Positions 1 to 8,432 of a stretch of 64,000 bases of DNA are shown here, one piece after another. How positions within the stretch are numbered: the stretch's first letter is position 1; every line of letters begins with the position of its first letter. Where the stretch lies: contig NZ_RQES01000027.1 of assembly GCF_004769405.1 (NCBI RefSeq), positions 1 through 64,000 on the forward strand, written 5' to 3'. The position numbers and the translations under genes are program-made. Origin of the DNA: Leptospira selangorensis. GTDB lineage: Bacteria; Spirochaetota; Leptospiria; Leptospirales; Leptospiraceae. The notes below the pieces were generated by a model that was not told the origin of the DNA, made no database searches, and worked only from the letters and a program-made list of their open reading frames with translations.

Positions 1-106
1 ATGTAAGTCTTAGTATTACATTTATAAAAACTCAGCCGACCGTATTATAAAATTCGAATAGACCGATTTCTATTTTCACCCGGATACTTCGGTCGGTAAC
101 GAAAAA

Positions 107-135
107 TTACTAGTAAGTAATCAATTAATTACTTA
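107..135. promoter_or_regulatory. Overlapping AT-rich dyads upstream of the glycosyltransferase gene
   Basis: Two dyads overlap here. TTACTAGTAA is a perfect palindrome at 107-116. TAAGTAAT at 114-121 is the inverse of ATTACTTA at 128-135, with a 6-base spacer. They lie 40-70 bases before the first gene, where an operator would be expected. No regulator can be named. In AT-rich DNA such dyads can arise by chance, so confidence is low. The rest of bases 1-175 shows no gene. Confidence 0.25.
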
Positions 136-175
136 AAATATTGAATTCAAAACTTCCGGATGGAAATTTGGTCTT

Positions 176-1336
176 ATGCGACCATCCGTTTCCGTTATAC
201 TCCCTACATACAACGAAAGCAAAAACCTACCTATTGCGGCAGATCGGATTACTAGATCTTTATCTGATTACCGTCATGAGATCATCGTGGTGGATGACGA
301 TAGCCCGGATCATACTTGGGAAATTGCGGAACATCTTCAGGAAAAGATTCCACAACTCAAAGTTATCCGTAGACTAAGCGGAAAAGGTTTATCTTCCGCA
401 GTTTTAACAGGTATGGGCGCTGCAGAAGGAGAAGTTTTCGTGGTGATGGATTCCGACCTTCAGCATGACGAAAAAATCCTTCCGGAGATGATCCGCTCCT
501 TCTATGAAAGAGATGTGGATCTTTGCCTCGGCACAAGATACGCCAAAGGTGGATCGACCGGAAAATGGTCTTTAGCAAGAATCGGTATTAGCAGATTTGC
601 AAATTTTTTGGCAAAAGGACTTTTAGGCCTTCCTGTTTCAGATCCGATGAGCGGATATTTCGGCATTAAACGTTCCGTGTATTCGGAAACTAAAAACTCA
701 ATCAACCCGAGAGGTTTTAAAATCCTTTTGGAATTTTTGGGAAGAAGTAAAGAAAATCTTAAAATAGAAGAAATCCCTTATACTTTCCAAACTAGAATGT
801 ATGGAGAAACCAAACTAAATAACTCTGTGATCAAAAGTTTCTTTTTGGCAATCCTGGATATTCGTTTCGGAAAATGGATCTCTCCAACGTTCCTACTCTA
901 TTCATTAGTGGGAGCAAGCGGTGTAATTGTTAATTTAGTCGGGTTTTTGATCGCAGAATTAAGCAAGTTTCCGGATATTCAAACTGGGATTTCCTTTTTG
1001 GATCCTTTCTCGCTTTCAGTATTTTTCGGGATAGAACTTTCAATCCTGTCTAACTTCTTCTTAAATAATTACTTTACGTTCTATGAAAGAAGATATTCGG
1101 GGAAAAATTTGGCCTTTGGATTTCTGTTATTTCATTTAGTGAGTATGGTGGGAATTTTAGTACAAATGTCCGTATTCCATTTTATCTATTATTCTATTTT
1201 CAAACAGTGGAATGGGGCTTCTGAACTTACCTTAAAATTCAGTGCAGATATCCTTTCCATTTTGACTGCAATGGTTTCTAACTATTTTTTGAATTCGAAT
1301 CTTACTTGGTCCAAAAAACCGGAACTAAAGAGCTAA
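176..1336 (+). CDS. GT2 family polyprenyl-phosphate glycosyltransferase with C-terminal GtrA domain
   Basis: The protein probably transfers a sugar from a nucleotide donor to a polyprenyl (undecaprenyl-type) phosphate at the inner membrane, supplying lipid-linked sugar for envelope glycans. Residues about 5-230 form a GT-A domain like dolichyl-phosphate mannosyltransferase: the ILPTYNE strand, a VDDDSPD acidic motif and DSDLQHD near residue 92, which binds metal and nucleotide. Residues about 240-380 hold roughly four hydrophobic segments typical of GtrA, proposed to flip the lipid-linked sugar. The DPM1-GtrA fusion is a known architecture. The start has a GGATGGA sequence just upstream. The gene stands alone, followed by a hairpin. 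The sugar cannot be read from the sequence. Confidence 0.88.
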   Translation: MRPSVSVILPTYNESKNLPIAADRITRSLSDYRHEIIVVDDDSPDHTWEIAEHLQEKIPQLKVIRRLSGKGLSSAVLTGMGAAEGEVFVVMDSDLQHDEKILPEMIRSFYERDVDLCLGTRYAKGGSTGKWSLARIGISRFANFLAKGLLGLPVSDPMSGYFGIKRSVYSETKNSINPRGFKILLEFLGRSKENLKIEEIPYTFQTRMYGETKLNNSVIKSFFLAILDIRFGKWISPTFLLYSLVGASGVIVNLVGFLIAELSKFPDIQTGISFLDPFSLSVFFGIELSILSNFFLNNYFTFYERRYSGKNLAFGFLLFHLVSMVGILVQMSVFHFIYYSIFKQWNGASELTLKFSADILSILTAMVSNYFLNSNLTWSKKPELKS

Positions 1337-1341
1337 AAATC

Positions 1342-1370
1342 AGGCGGGGAATTTTTCTCGCCTAAGTTTT
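1342..1370 (+). terminator. Putative terminator after the glycosyltransferase gene
   Basis: Bases 1342-1350 pair with 1355-1363 in a 9-bp stem with two G-U pairs and a 4-base loop. AAG and then a TTTT run follow six bases after the stop codon. The U-tract is short, so this is a moderate call. A second small hairpin, GCCTGC/GCAGGC at 1406-1420, lies in the same gap. Confidence 0.5.
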
Positions 1371-1470
1371 AATTGATTTCTTTTCCAAAATTCTAAATTA
1401 TAAAAGCCTGCCTTGCAGGCGGTGAGAAGAAGGTTTATCGCCTTCGGAATACTTATTTTAGGAGAAGAAT

Positions 1471-2013
1471 ATGCCCAAGGTGCTTGTTCCTTTTGCGGAT
1501 GGAATGGAAGAAATGGAAGCAGTCATTATAGTGGATGTGCTTCGAAGAGCAGGGATAGAAGTAGTTTCTGCGGGAATTTCCACAAATTCTATTACGGCTT
1601 CCAGAGGGGTCAAATTAGTCTCAGATTCACTTTTGTCAGAAATCGATCCTTCTTCTTTTGATATGATCGTTCTACCTGGCGGAAACCAAGGCACCAAAAA
1701 TCTAAATGCAAGTCCCTTAGTTTCAGAAATATTAAAAAACTTTAAAAAAGAGGACAGATGGATTGGTGCAATCTGCGCGGCACCGAATGTTTTATTATCT
1801 CATAATATTCTTCAAAACCAAAAATTCACAGCGTTTCCAGGAAGTGTTCCGACAGATGAAAAATACACGGGAAACAGATTAGAACTTTCTGATAAAATTT
1901 TAACTAGTATAGGTCCAGGCTCTGCATTCGAATTTTCTTTAAAAATTGTAGAACTTCTGTCGGGACTCGAAAAAAGAAAAGAAGTGGAAAAGAATCTACA
2001 TCTTCCTTTGTAA
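1471..2013 (+). CDS. DJ-1/PfpI family protein
   Basis: This is a small alpha/beta protein of the DJ-1/ThiJ/PfpI superfamily, 180 residues, the usual length for DJ-1-like proteins. The nucleophile elbow is visible as A-I-C-A-A with Cys102. The acidic partner in the GMEEMEAV stretch (Glu16) matches the glutamate that tunes the cysteine in human DJ-1. Members have been described as redox sensors, chaperones, glyoxalases or deglycases, and the sequence does not decide between them. A GGAGAAG ribosome site precedes the ATG. The gene ends one base before the sirtuin gene, so the two are almost certainly co-transcribed. Confidence 0.85.
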   Translation: MPKVLVPFADGMEEMEAVIIVDVLRRAGIEVVSAGISTNSITASRGVKLVSDSLLSEIDPSSFDMIVLPGGNQGTKNLNASPLVSEILKNFKKEDRWIGAICAAPNVLLSHNILQNQKFTAFPGSVPTDEKYTGNRLELSDKILTSIGPGSAFEFSLKIVELLSGLEKRKEVEKNLHLPL

Positions 2014-2014
2014 A

Positions 2015-2743
2015 ATGCAAATATCCTCCCAATTAATCGAGAAGTTCAAAAATTCCAAAAACATCCTAGCGCTTACGGGAGCCGGAATTTCCGCTGAAAG
2101 TGGAGTTCCTACATTCAGAGGAAAAGAAGGTCTTTGGAAAGAATACAGAGCGGAAGAACTCGCAACTCCTCAGGCATTCCAGCGAGATCCTAGACTAGTT
2201 TGGGAATGGTATCTCTGGAGAATAGAACTGATCTCTAACAAGTCTCCGAATCCTGCACATTTTGCATTGGCGGAATTGGAAAAGAAAAGATCCGATTTTT
2301 ATCTAATCACTCAAAATGTAGACGGCCTTCATAAAAAATCAGGTTCTGAAAGGATCATCGAGATACATGGAAATATTTTTAGGAATAAATGTACTCGTTG
2401 CAGTAAAACGTATGATTCGGATCCTTCTGAACTTAAAAATTCTACCGAATGTCGGAACTGCAAAAGTTTGGTCAGACCGGATGTTTTATGGTTTGGAGAA
2501 TCATATGACACCGATCTCCTAAATCAAGCGGTCTACCTTGCAGAAAAATCGGAGATCGTTTTTGTGATAGGTTCTTCCGGAGCTGTGGGAATTCCGGTGG
2601 AACTTGCCAGGATTGCAAAAGAAAACGGAGCATTCGTTATCGAGATCAATATTGATCCAAGCGGTTACAGCAGATATTCAGACCTTTTCTTACAAGGAAA
2701 AGCGGGAGAAATTCTCCCGGAATTGATTCCTTATTTTGTATGA
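2015..2743 (+). CDS. cobB: NAD-dependent protein deacylase, sirtuin (CobB/SIRT5-like)
   Basis: The sirtuin uses NAD+ to remove acyl groups from lysines. The NAD-binding GAGISAESG and PTFRG motifs lie near residues 22-35, TQNVDGLH and the catalytic IHG histidine near 117 follow, and two Cys-x2-Cys pairs (CTRC and CRNC) form the zinc site. Tyr66-x-x-Arg69 sits where class III sirtuins carry the YxxR pair that binds acidic acyl groups, which suggests desuccinylase or demalonylase activity besides deacetylation. The length of 242 residues is normal. The gene follows the DJ-1-type gene by one base, and its end overlaps the convergent DUF1574 gene by 13 bases. Confidence 0.92.
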   Translation: MQISSQLIEKFKNSKNILALTGAGISAESGVPTFRGKEGLWKEYRAEELATPQAFQRDPRLVWEWYLWRIELISNKSPNPAHFALAELEKKRSDFYLITQNVDGLHKKSGSERIIEIHGNIFRNKCTRCSKTYDSDPSELKNSTECRNCKSLVRPDVLWFGESYDTDLLNQAVYLAEKSEIVFVIGSSGAVGIPVELARIAKENGAFVIEINIDPSGYSRYSDLFLQGKAGEILPELIPYFV

Positions 2744-3831
2744 GTTTTTGGAAAAGTTTCTTCTAACTTTTTAAAGATATAATCTCCGAATACAGGGAAA
2801 CAATTCGGGGACATATGACCTGGGTCTGCAAATTCTTCGCAATTACAATTAGGATCTTCGTTCATATTCCAAAATGCAGTTCCAGTTTCTTGGTTAAACT
2901 TCTCTACGATAGGTTTCCAAACTTCCATTGGAGTTTTAAGGCCTTCCGAAGTTTCGACCTTTCTAGTCATATATAGATTAAAATAAGGCCGAGCCACCTT
3001 CACCCAAATAGTGGCATAAGGAACATTATATTCTTTCAATATACGAATGGAATCCCTTTGCATTTCGAACATATTTGTATGAAATGTATAAGGTTTTAGA
3101 TAAGAGGAAAAATCCGTCTCGGAAGCCTGAACTAGTTGTTCATCCGTATGTTTTTGGTTAACTAATTCTCTCGGAGTACTTCCCCTTTCTTCTTTTAATG
3201 CGGTAAGTATTTCTTGGACCGCCGCTTTATACACTTTTGCTAAAGCGGAAGAATTTTGCATTCTTTCCGAAATTCTCCATAACTTAGGCCTGTCCCGATA
3301 GGTATGAAATAGATGTTTAGAGATAAATACGGATAATTCTTCCCTAGAATACTTAGTCCAATGTCTCAATATAAATTCAGAGGAAAGCCCGTGAATTAGG
3401 ACCTCATCTAAAGCAAGAACAGGAGTTTTATTATATATTTCTAATGATTGATCTAAAAGTACAAAATCCGGTCTTGTACCATCCGATTTAAATCTTTCTA
3501 TCCAGTATAAGAAATAATCAGGAGATCCACCCGGAACTGAAAAATTATAAAGTATCCAGTCCGGATGTCTTTTTTCCAATTCCCTATTGGGAAGTAAAAG
3601 TGCTCTGGAATTTCCGAAAAAGACGATTATTTTTTTTCGAGAAGCTGGGTCCTTCTTCAGATATTCTTTGAGATCCGAATATAGATCTTCTTTGCTAATA
3701 AAATTCAGATGAGATAATGTATTTGAATAATAATATTGAAAAAACTCTAAGGTGAACAGGCGATCCAATCCCAAAGAGATCAAAAGAACAAGTAGAGGAA
3801 GAAGTAAAAATGTATTCTTTTTCATATTCAT
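2731..3831 (-). CDS. DUF1574-type protein, SGNH-hydrolase-like partner of MBOAT
   Basis: The protein has 366 residues from the ATG at 3831, seven bases after the upstream MBOAT stop. A longer reading would run back into the MBOAT gene. One N-terminal hydrophobic helix (about residues 5-25) makes it a signal-anchored periplasmic protein. After it, FFGNSRA resembles the nucleophile block of SGNH hydrolases (GDS in most members). Near the C-terminus a D-P-G-H motif sits between cysteines (C-x-C before and C after), like the block V DxxH with a possible disulfide. Known AlgJ/AlgX-like proteins carry acetyl groups from an MBOAT to a polysaccharide, and I infer such a role. The family name DUF1574 is from memory. 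A similar pair occurs at 33110-35564. Confidence 0.75.
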   Translation of the reverse strand: MNMKKNTFLLLPLLVLLISLGLDRLFTLEFFQYYYSNTLSHLNFISKEDLYSDLKEYLKKDPASRKKIIVFFGNSRALLLPNRELEKRHPDWILYNFSVPGGSPDYFLYWIERFKSDGTRPDFVLLDQSLEIYNKTPVLALDEVLIHGLSSEFILRHWTKYSREELSVFISKHLFHTYRDRPKLWRISERMQNSSALAKVYKAAVQEILTALKEERGSTPRELVNQKHTDEQLVQASETDFSSYLKPYTFHTNMFEMQRDSIRILKEYNVPYATIWVKVARPYFNLYMTRKVETSEGLKTPMEVWKPIVEKFNQETGTAFWNMNEDPNCNCEEFADPGHMSPNCFPVFGDYIFKKLEETFPKTHTK

Positions 3832-3838
3832 TTTCGAC

Positions 3839-5338
3839 CTAGAACTGGCAATAGATACAGGCTCCGGAGTCCTCCGATAATAAGGCAATTGCGAATACTG
3901 TGACCACTCCGCAAGCAACAACCAGCCAATCTTTTCCTCTTCCCCACTGTAATAATAGATCCTTTCTGGATTGTATCCAATGGAATACTATAAATCCTAA
4001 ATAAGAATATCCGATTTTTTCAATATTCTTCATGGATTCTAAGATAAAAGGAGAAGGCCCGGTTACCAAAGAAATCGAATTTTCTATCCAACCAAAACCT
4101 AAAGATTGCAAAGATGTAGAAAGATAATTTTGTGTATTAGTCGCTATTCCCACAACATGTTGGACCATTTTAGTTGCGGAGTTTGCCCTGAACAAGATCG
4201 CACTGAAAGAGAATAAACAAAATACGAATTGTATCCGTAAGAAATTGAGAATTTTACTTTTGGAATCTTCATCGTTCCAGCCGAACTTACCGACTAAAAA
4301 TCTTTCGAACGCAAGTATGACTCCCCAATAGAATCCCCAAGCGATAAACGTATAATCCGCTCCATGCCAAACACCACCAACAGTCATAGTGATGATCAGA
4401 TTTAGATAAGTGCGCCATTCTCCCTTTTTACTTCCGCCCAAAGGAAAATAAATATAATCCCTAAGCCAGAAAGAAAGACTCATATGCCATCTCTGCCATA
4501 ACTCTCTTCCGGAAGGAGAAAATAAAGGTGCATTGAAATTTTCAGGAAGTTCAAATCCGAAATATAGCCCGACTGCTCTTGCCATATCCGTTAACCCTGA
4601 AAAATCACAATATACTTGGATCGCATATCCGAATGCTGCTAGTACAAGTGAAAGATTGTCATATTGTCCCGGACTTCCAAAAACAGGAGCAATCACTCCT
4701 GCCACAGGATCCGCGATCAGTATTTTTTTGATCAAACCTGAGATCATTAGATAAGAGGCACGTACGATCTTATCCTTATCAGGACTCAAATGTCCTATAT
4801 TTATAAAATAATCCTTGGTCCTTAGGATCGGTCCCACGATCAACACAGGAAAGAATATTACAAAACCAAGATATTGTTTAAGACTGATCAATACTCCTTC
4901 CGGTTTTCTATAAGCGTCTACGGCTGCAGCGATCATTTGAAAACTATAAAAGCTCACTGCTAAAGGAAGAGAGATCTGCAATATTCTAGGAACTTCGTCA
5001 AAGAAAGGATATTTAGTAAGATCAAAAAGTATCCTATTCATAAAATAGAAATACTTAAAGAACCCCAAATTGATCGCATTCAGTAGAACGGCAAAAATCA
5101 TCCAAGCCTTAGGCTTCGAGGAAGTTTTGATCTTAAAATAAGCGAAATAATTGAATAAAACTATGATTAAGAAATGGAGAAAAAAGTAAATACCACTTAG
5201 AATAGTGGAAGAAGCTACTATATAAAAGATCCCACTGGAAATGAGTAAAAAATCGGATCTTTTCCTTTCAGGAAGAAGCCAATAGATAGAATAAACGATT
5301 GAGAAAAAAACGAAAAATAAGATCGAATTGTAGAGCAC
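3839..5338 (-). CDS. MBOAT family O-acyltransferase (AlgI/PatA-like)
   Basis: This 499-residue polytopic protein probably moves an acyl group from a cytoplasmic donor across the inner membrane for O-acylation of a surface glycan. The family signatures are present: YCDFSGLTDMARA, WQRWHMSLSFWLRDYIYFPL near residue 283 and the catalytic histidine in GGVWHGADY near residue 324. About ten or more hydrophobic segments cover the chain. It sits four bases after the NYN nuclease gene and seven bases before the DUF1574 gene on the same strand, giving a three-gene operon. The acceptor polymer is unknown. Confidence 0.9.
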   Translation of the reverse strand: MLYNSILFFVFFSIVYSIYWLLPERKRSDFLLISSGIFYIVASSTILSGIYFFLHFLIIVLFNYFAYFKIKTSSKPKAWMIFAVLLNAINLGFFKYFYFMNRILFDLTKYPFFDEVPRILQISLPLAVSFYSFQMIAAAVDAYRKPEGVLISLKQYLGFVIFFPVLIVGPILRTKDYFINIGHLSPDKDKIVRASYLMISGLIKKILIADPVAGVIAPVFGSPGQYDNLSLVLAAFGYAIQVYCDFSGLTDMARAVGLYFGFELPENFNAPLFSPSGRELWQRWHMSLSFWLRDYIYFPLGGSKKGEWRTYLNLIITMTVGGVWHGADYTFIAWGFYWGVILAFERFLVGKFGWNDEDSKSKILNFLRIQFVFCLFSFSAILFRANSATKMVQHVVGIATNTQNYLSTSLQSLGFGWIENSISLVTGPSPFILESMKNIEKIGYSYLGFIVFHWIQSRKDLLLQWGRGKDWLVVACGVVTVFAIALLSEDSGACIYCQF

Positions 5339-5342
5339 TCTT

Positions 5343-5834
5343 TTACTTTCCCTTCTTGAATAGTTCCTTCCAGTAGAGAATCTCTCCCGGAGAAAGTTTT
5401 GCGCCCGAGTCCTTTTCTTCCCGAGTCGGTTTTTCCGCTAAGGCGCTTTCTATTTTTTTTACGAACTCTTCGGATAGTATAGGTTTTGTTCCTAGTCTTT
5501 TTGCAAAAGCCAAAATTTCCTGATCGGAAGTTACTACGAACAGATCCGCAGGCCTTGGAGCAAATTTGATATATTCCTTGATCAAATCGTCCGCCTTTCG
5601 GTCCTGGCTGAAATAAACGCGTATTTTTCCGTACGAATCTTCTTTGGTTTCGTTCCCTTTCTCTTTTTTACCATCGAAGAAAACATGGACCTTAGAACTT
5701 TTCAGTTTTGAAGAATAAGATTCCAAAATTCTCAAGAGGCCTACTCTGGCATCCCTCAAACGATTGGAATACATATACTCTTCCAATTCAGGAATTTTGT
5801 AAATCAGGTTGAAACCGTCTACGACTAAATGCAT
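5343..5834 (-). CDS. NYN domain (YacP-like) ribonuclease
   Basis: This protein of about 163 residues is of the YacP/NYN type, a PIN-like fold that cleaves RNA. The start chosen is the ATG at 5834, because MHLVVDGFNLIYK is the conserved first strand with the catalytic aspartate. A longer frame back to 5936 would overlap the divergent gene and adds nothing recognisable. VHVFFDG and VVTSDQEIL supply further acidic residues. AAAGGG lies directly before the ATG, unusually close. It is first in an operon with the MBOAT and DUF1574 genes, with no obvious functional link to them. Confidence 0.8.
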   Translation of the reverse strand: MHLVVDGFNLIYKIPELEEYMYSNRLRDARVGLLRILESYSSKLKSSKVHVFFDGKKEKGNETKEDSYGKIRVYFSQDRKADDLIKEYIKFAPRPADLFVVTSDQEILAFAKRLGTKPILSEEFVKKIESALAEKPTREEKDSGAKLSPGEILYWKELFKKGK

Positions 5835-5908
5835 CCCTTTAAAACTAGTGACCAGAATGTATGTTTTGGAAAAACTTGTAAACACCGAACCGAATCGGAC
5901 AATGGCAC

Positions 5909-6757
5909 ATGGCGGAAGCAAATTCCCAACCGGCAAAATCCTCTAAAATCCGAAACTTCATACGAACTGTAAAATATTGGAGAAGTGTTTTACCAGGTAC
6001 GGCAAGAGATTATTTTCTTTTAAGCTTAGCGGCAATCGACGTATTCTTTCTATTATTCGTAAATTCGTACAAAGAATTCATACACAAGGATATTCCTGCC
6101 TACGTTCTTGCATTCGATCTATTCGTTATTTTTTTGTGGGGAATAGAAGTTTGGATCAAGGTCCGACAAAAAAAAGACATCAAAAAATATCTTAGGACAA
6201 ATTGGTACGAATTAATTGGTATCGTCCCACTTTATTTCCTTAGACCATTCTTACTTTTAAGAGGAGTTAAACTTGCAATTGCATTTTATAGATTCGGAAC
6301 TTCCGGTCAGAATGTAAGCGAAGTTTTAACTCGCGAGATCACATTCAGGTTCAGAGATGTGATCGTAGATACAATCGCGGATGCGGTTTTTCTACATTCT
6401 TTGGAACGAGTGGAAGAAGTGATGCTCCGACTAGATTATAGCCAACTTGCGAAAGAAGCAATTTCCAAACATAATGATCAGCTCAATTCCAAGGTAAATG
6501 AATCCTTACAATCCAAGTTTTTATTAGAAGAATTATCCAAGATACCGTTCATGTCCCAGATCTCTCATAAACTAGGAGAAGATATAGGAAGAATGATCGC
6601 GGAAGTTCTGGAAACGGAAGTGATCGGTGATATAATGAAAGATATCACCGCAAATATTCTGAAAGAGATGGCGGAACACGTAAAAAAACTTCCTTTAGAG
6701 AGAATCACCGAACCGAAAGAGGAAATTTCCTCTCCACCTTCGATTCCGGAAACTTAA
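5909..6757 (+). CDS. Membrane protein resembling an ion-channel voltage-sensor domain
   Basis: The protein has 282 residues. Four hydrophobic stretches (about residues 36-58, 65-88, 102-112 and 113-130) resemble S1-S4 of ion-transport proteins, including acidic residues in the S2-S3 part (WGIEVWIKV) and an arginine-spaced helix (FLRPFLLLRGVKLA). No pore helix or selectivity filter such as TVGYGD follows. The C-terminal half (about 140-282) is soluble, helical and rich in charged residues. It may be a stand-alone sensor or a degenerate channel-like protein. I do not recognise a named family beyond this likeness. The end is four bases from the convergent thioesterase gene. Confidence 0.55.
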   Translation: MAEANSQPAKSSKIRNFIRTVKYWRSVLPGTARDYFLLSLAAIDVFFLLFVNSYKEFIHKDIPAYVLAFDLFVIFLWGIEVWIKVRQKKDIKKYLRTNWYELIGIVPLYFLRPFLLLRGVKLAIAFYRFGTSGQNVSEVLTREITFRFRDVIVDTIADAVFLHSLERVEEVMLRLDYSQLAKEAISKHNDQLNSKVNESLQSKFLLEELSKIPFMSQISHKLGEDIGRMIAEVLETEVIGDIMKDITANILKEMAEHVKKLPLERITEPKEEISSPPSIPET

Positions 6758-6760
6758 TAT

Positions 6761-7222
6761 TTAAGCTGCTCCACCAGGAAGTCTTAAGATCAATACTTGG
6801 GTGGTCGATTTGGCAAGAAGTTTACCTTCTTCGTCGAAAGCTTCTCCTTCTAAGTAGATATGCTGATTACCTCGAGCGACTACTTTTGCCTGTACAGTTA
6901 TCCTTTGGTTCTCTTTTACCATTCGAATATAGCTAACGCTTAATTCTAAAGTGGTGGTCGGCTTTCCTGCAGCCAAATAACATAATGGACCGAAAGTATT
7001 ATCGAAAGCCGCGGCTAAAAAGCCTCCTTGGAAAACTCCCATGGGATTGGAGAATCTAGGCTCCACATAAAAACTGCAGACCATCTCCTTCTTCCTTACA
7101 TAAGAAACGAACTCGCCGGACAATTCTTTAAAAGCAGGAGGGGGAACCTTCAAGCCAGGTGCGGCCTTGGAAAACTTCTCCCATTCTTTCTGCATATCTT
7201 CTAAATCTTTTTGATTCGCCAA
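6761..7222 (-). CDS. PaaI-like hotdog-fold acyl-CoA thioesterase
   Basis: This 153-residue single hotdog domain is of the PaaI/YbgC type, which hydrolyses acyl-CoA thioesters. The helix region NPMGVFQGGFLAAAFDNTFG carries the asparagine/glycine and acidic positions of the PaaI active site, followed by the beta sheet TTTLELSVSYIRMV. The start is a TTG, supported by an AGGAGA ribosome site with good spacing (minus strand, near 7230-7235). The substrate is unknown. The gene stands alone, divergent from the patatin gene. Confidence 0.85.
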   Translation of the reverse strand: MANQKDLEDMQKEWEKFSKAAPGLKVPPPAFKELSGEFVSYVRKKEMVCSFYVEPRFSNPMGVFQGGFLAAAFDNTFGPLCYLAAGKPTTTLELSVSYIRMVKENQRITVQAKVVARGNQHIYLEGEAFDEEGKLLAKSTTQVLILRLPGGAA

Positions 7223-7319
7223 GGTGGATCTCCTAGTCTATATTCCGATCTTGTAAAGAAATTGGATTCGGGCAAATTAAAATTGCCATGATTTGGAGAC
7301 ACAACCAATATGTAGGAAA

Positions 7320-8327
7320 ATGAACCCGCTTTTTTCTATAGAAACTAAATTAAAAAACGGTATCCGGACCGCATGGCAAGAATTAGGGATCAAAAAGGAA
7401 ATCGCTCTCGCAATCGCAGGCGGAGGGATCAAAGCGTTTTACGGATTGGGTTTTGCATATACACTAAGGACTTGGGGTCTAAAAATTAAGGAAGTTTCTG
7501 GAGTAAGCGCCGGAGCCGCAATGGCGATCAGCACCTTATCCGAAACAGAGGAAGACAGTTCGAATTATTTCCAAGAACTTACTAAACGAAATCCTAAAAA
7601 TTTTTATTGGAATCGACTTCTTAGGATAAGTGCCCCCTTCCCTCACCATGGTATCGCGAGAAGAACTGTAGAATATTGCCTCCGATTTTCCAAACTTATC
7701 TCTAAGGCCGCAAAGATCAGGATACATACCGTAGAGATCCCGAATGAAAGTTTGGACAAAAACAAAAAGGGACAACCGATCCAAAGGATACTTTTTGCTA
7801 AGGCGGCTTCTATTATTCGTGCTTATTTTAAGGACGAAACCTTAAGAAGAAAAGGAGAACAACCTTATGAAGTATTACAAAAAATGAAAGATTGGGGATG
7901 GAGAGAAAAAGTTTTTACGGAGAAGGACCTAACCGATCCTGAAACAATCACTCAGATCGTAATGAACTCTTGCTCTGCCTTCCCGGTTTTGCCCCTTCAA
8001 AGTTTTAATGGAAATTATTATCTGGACGGCGGCTTAACGAATAATCTTCTGCTTGAGGACTTCTCCTCCGACCTGCCTAAGATAGGAGTTTTTTACGAGC
8101 CTACTACCTTAGTGGGAAAATCCGCCTCGGTCTTATCGGATACATTGCTTGTTTCCCCGGAAGGACCATTTATAGAGCAGGGGTTTGACTATACGAATCC
8201 AAACCTTGTGAGGCATGCATTCGAGACAGGACGTAAGGATGCGGAAGAACAAAAGGAAAGGATCTTAAGTCATCTGGACCCAAACTGGAAAAAACACTTG
8301 CATTCTTTTTTCGAACAAATAAAATAA
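7320..8327 (+). CDS. Patatin-like phospholipase
   Basis: This is a serine lipid acyl hydrolase of the patatin family, about 335 residues from the ATG at 7320, or 344 from an upstream TTG at 7293. The oxyanion-hole glycines AGGGIKAFYGLG are followed by the nucleophile elbow G-V-S-A-G (Ser about residue 63 from the ATG). The catalytic aspartate lies in YYLDGGLTNN. AGGA lies two bases before the ATG, which is tight, so the TTG remains possible. No signal peptide is seen, so the enzyme is probably cytoplasmic or membrane-associated. A TetR gene follows on the same strand after about 105 bases. Confidence 0.87.
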   Translation: MNPLFSIETKLKNGIRTAWQELGIKKEIALAIAGGGIKAFYGLGFAYTLRTWGLKIKEVSGVSAGAAMAISTLSETEEDSSNYFQELTKRNPKNFYWNRLLRISAPFPHHGIARRTVEYCLRFSKLISKAAKIRIHTVEIPNESLDKNKKGQPIQRILFAKAASIIRAYFKDETLRRKGEQPYEVLQKMKDWGWREKVFTEKDLTDPETITQIVMNSCSAFPVLPLQSFNGNYYLDGGLTNNLLLEDFSSDLPKIGVFYEPTTLVGKSASVLSDTLLVSPEGPFIEQGFDYTNPNLVRHAFETGRKDAEEQKERILSHLDPNWKKHLHSFFEQIK

Positions 8328-8432
8328 TTAACTTGCTCCTTAAATATGAGGGGGTTGCTCCCCTTCTCTCTCAAAGGAGCCTTAGAACTAGCGAAAACGG
8401 TAAATAGAAAAAAACTCTTCAGGACCCAAGAA

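Noticed and set aside
141..377. Open frame overlapping the start of the glycosyltransferase gene
   Set aside because: It runs in another frame across the GT2 domain and has no ribosome site or recognisable content.
2731..2743. Convergent gene overlaps, such as sirtuin/DUF1574, as possible frameshifts or assembly errors
   Set aside because: Several convergent pairs overlap by a few bases, and each reading frame is intact with conserved ends, so this is ordinary compaction.
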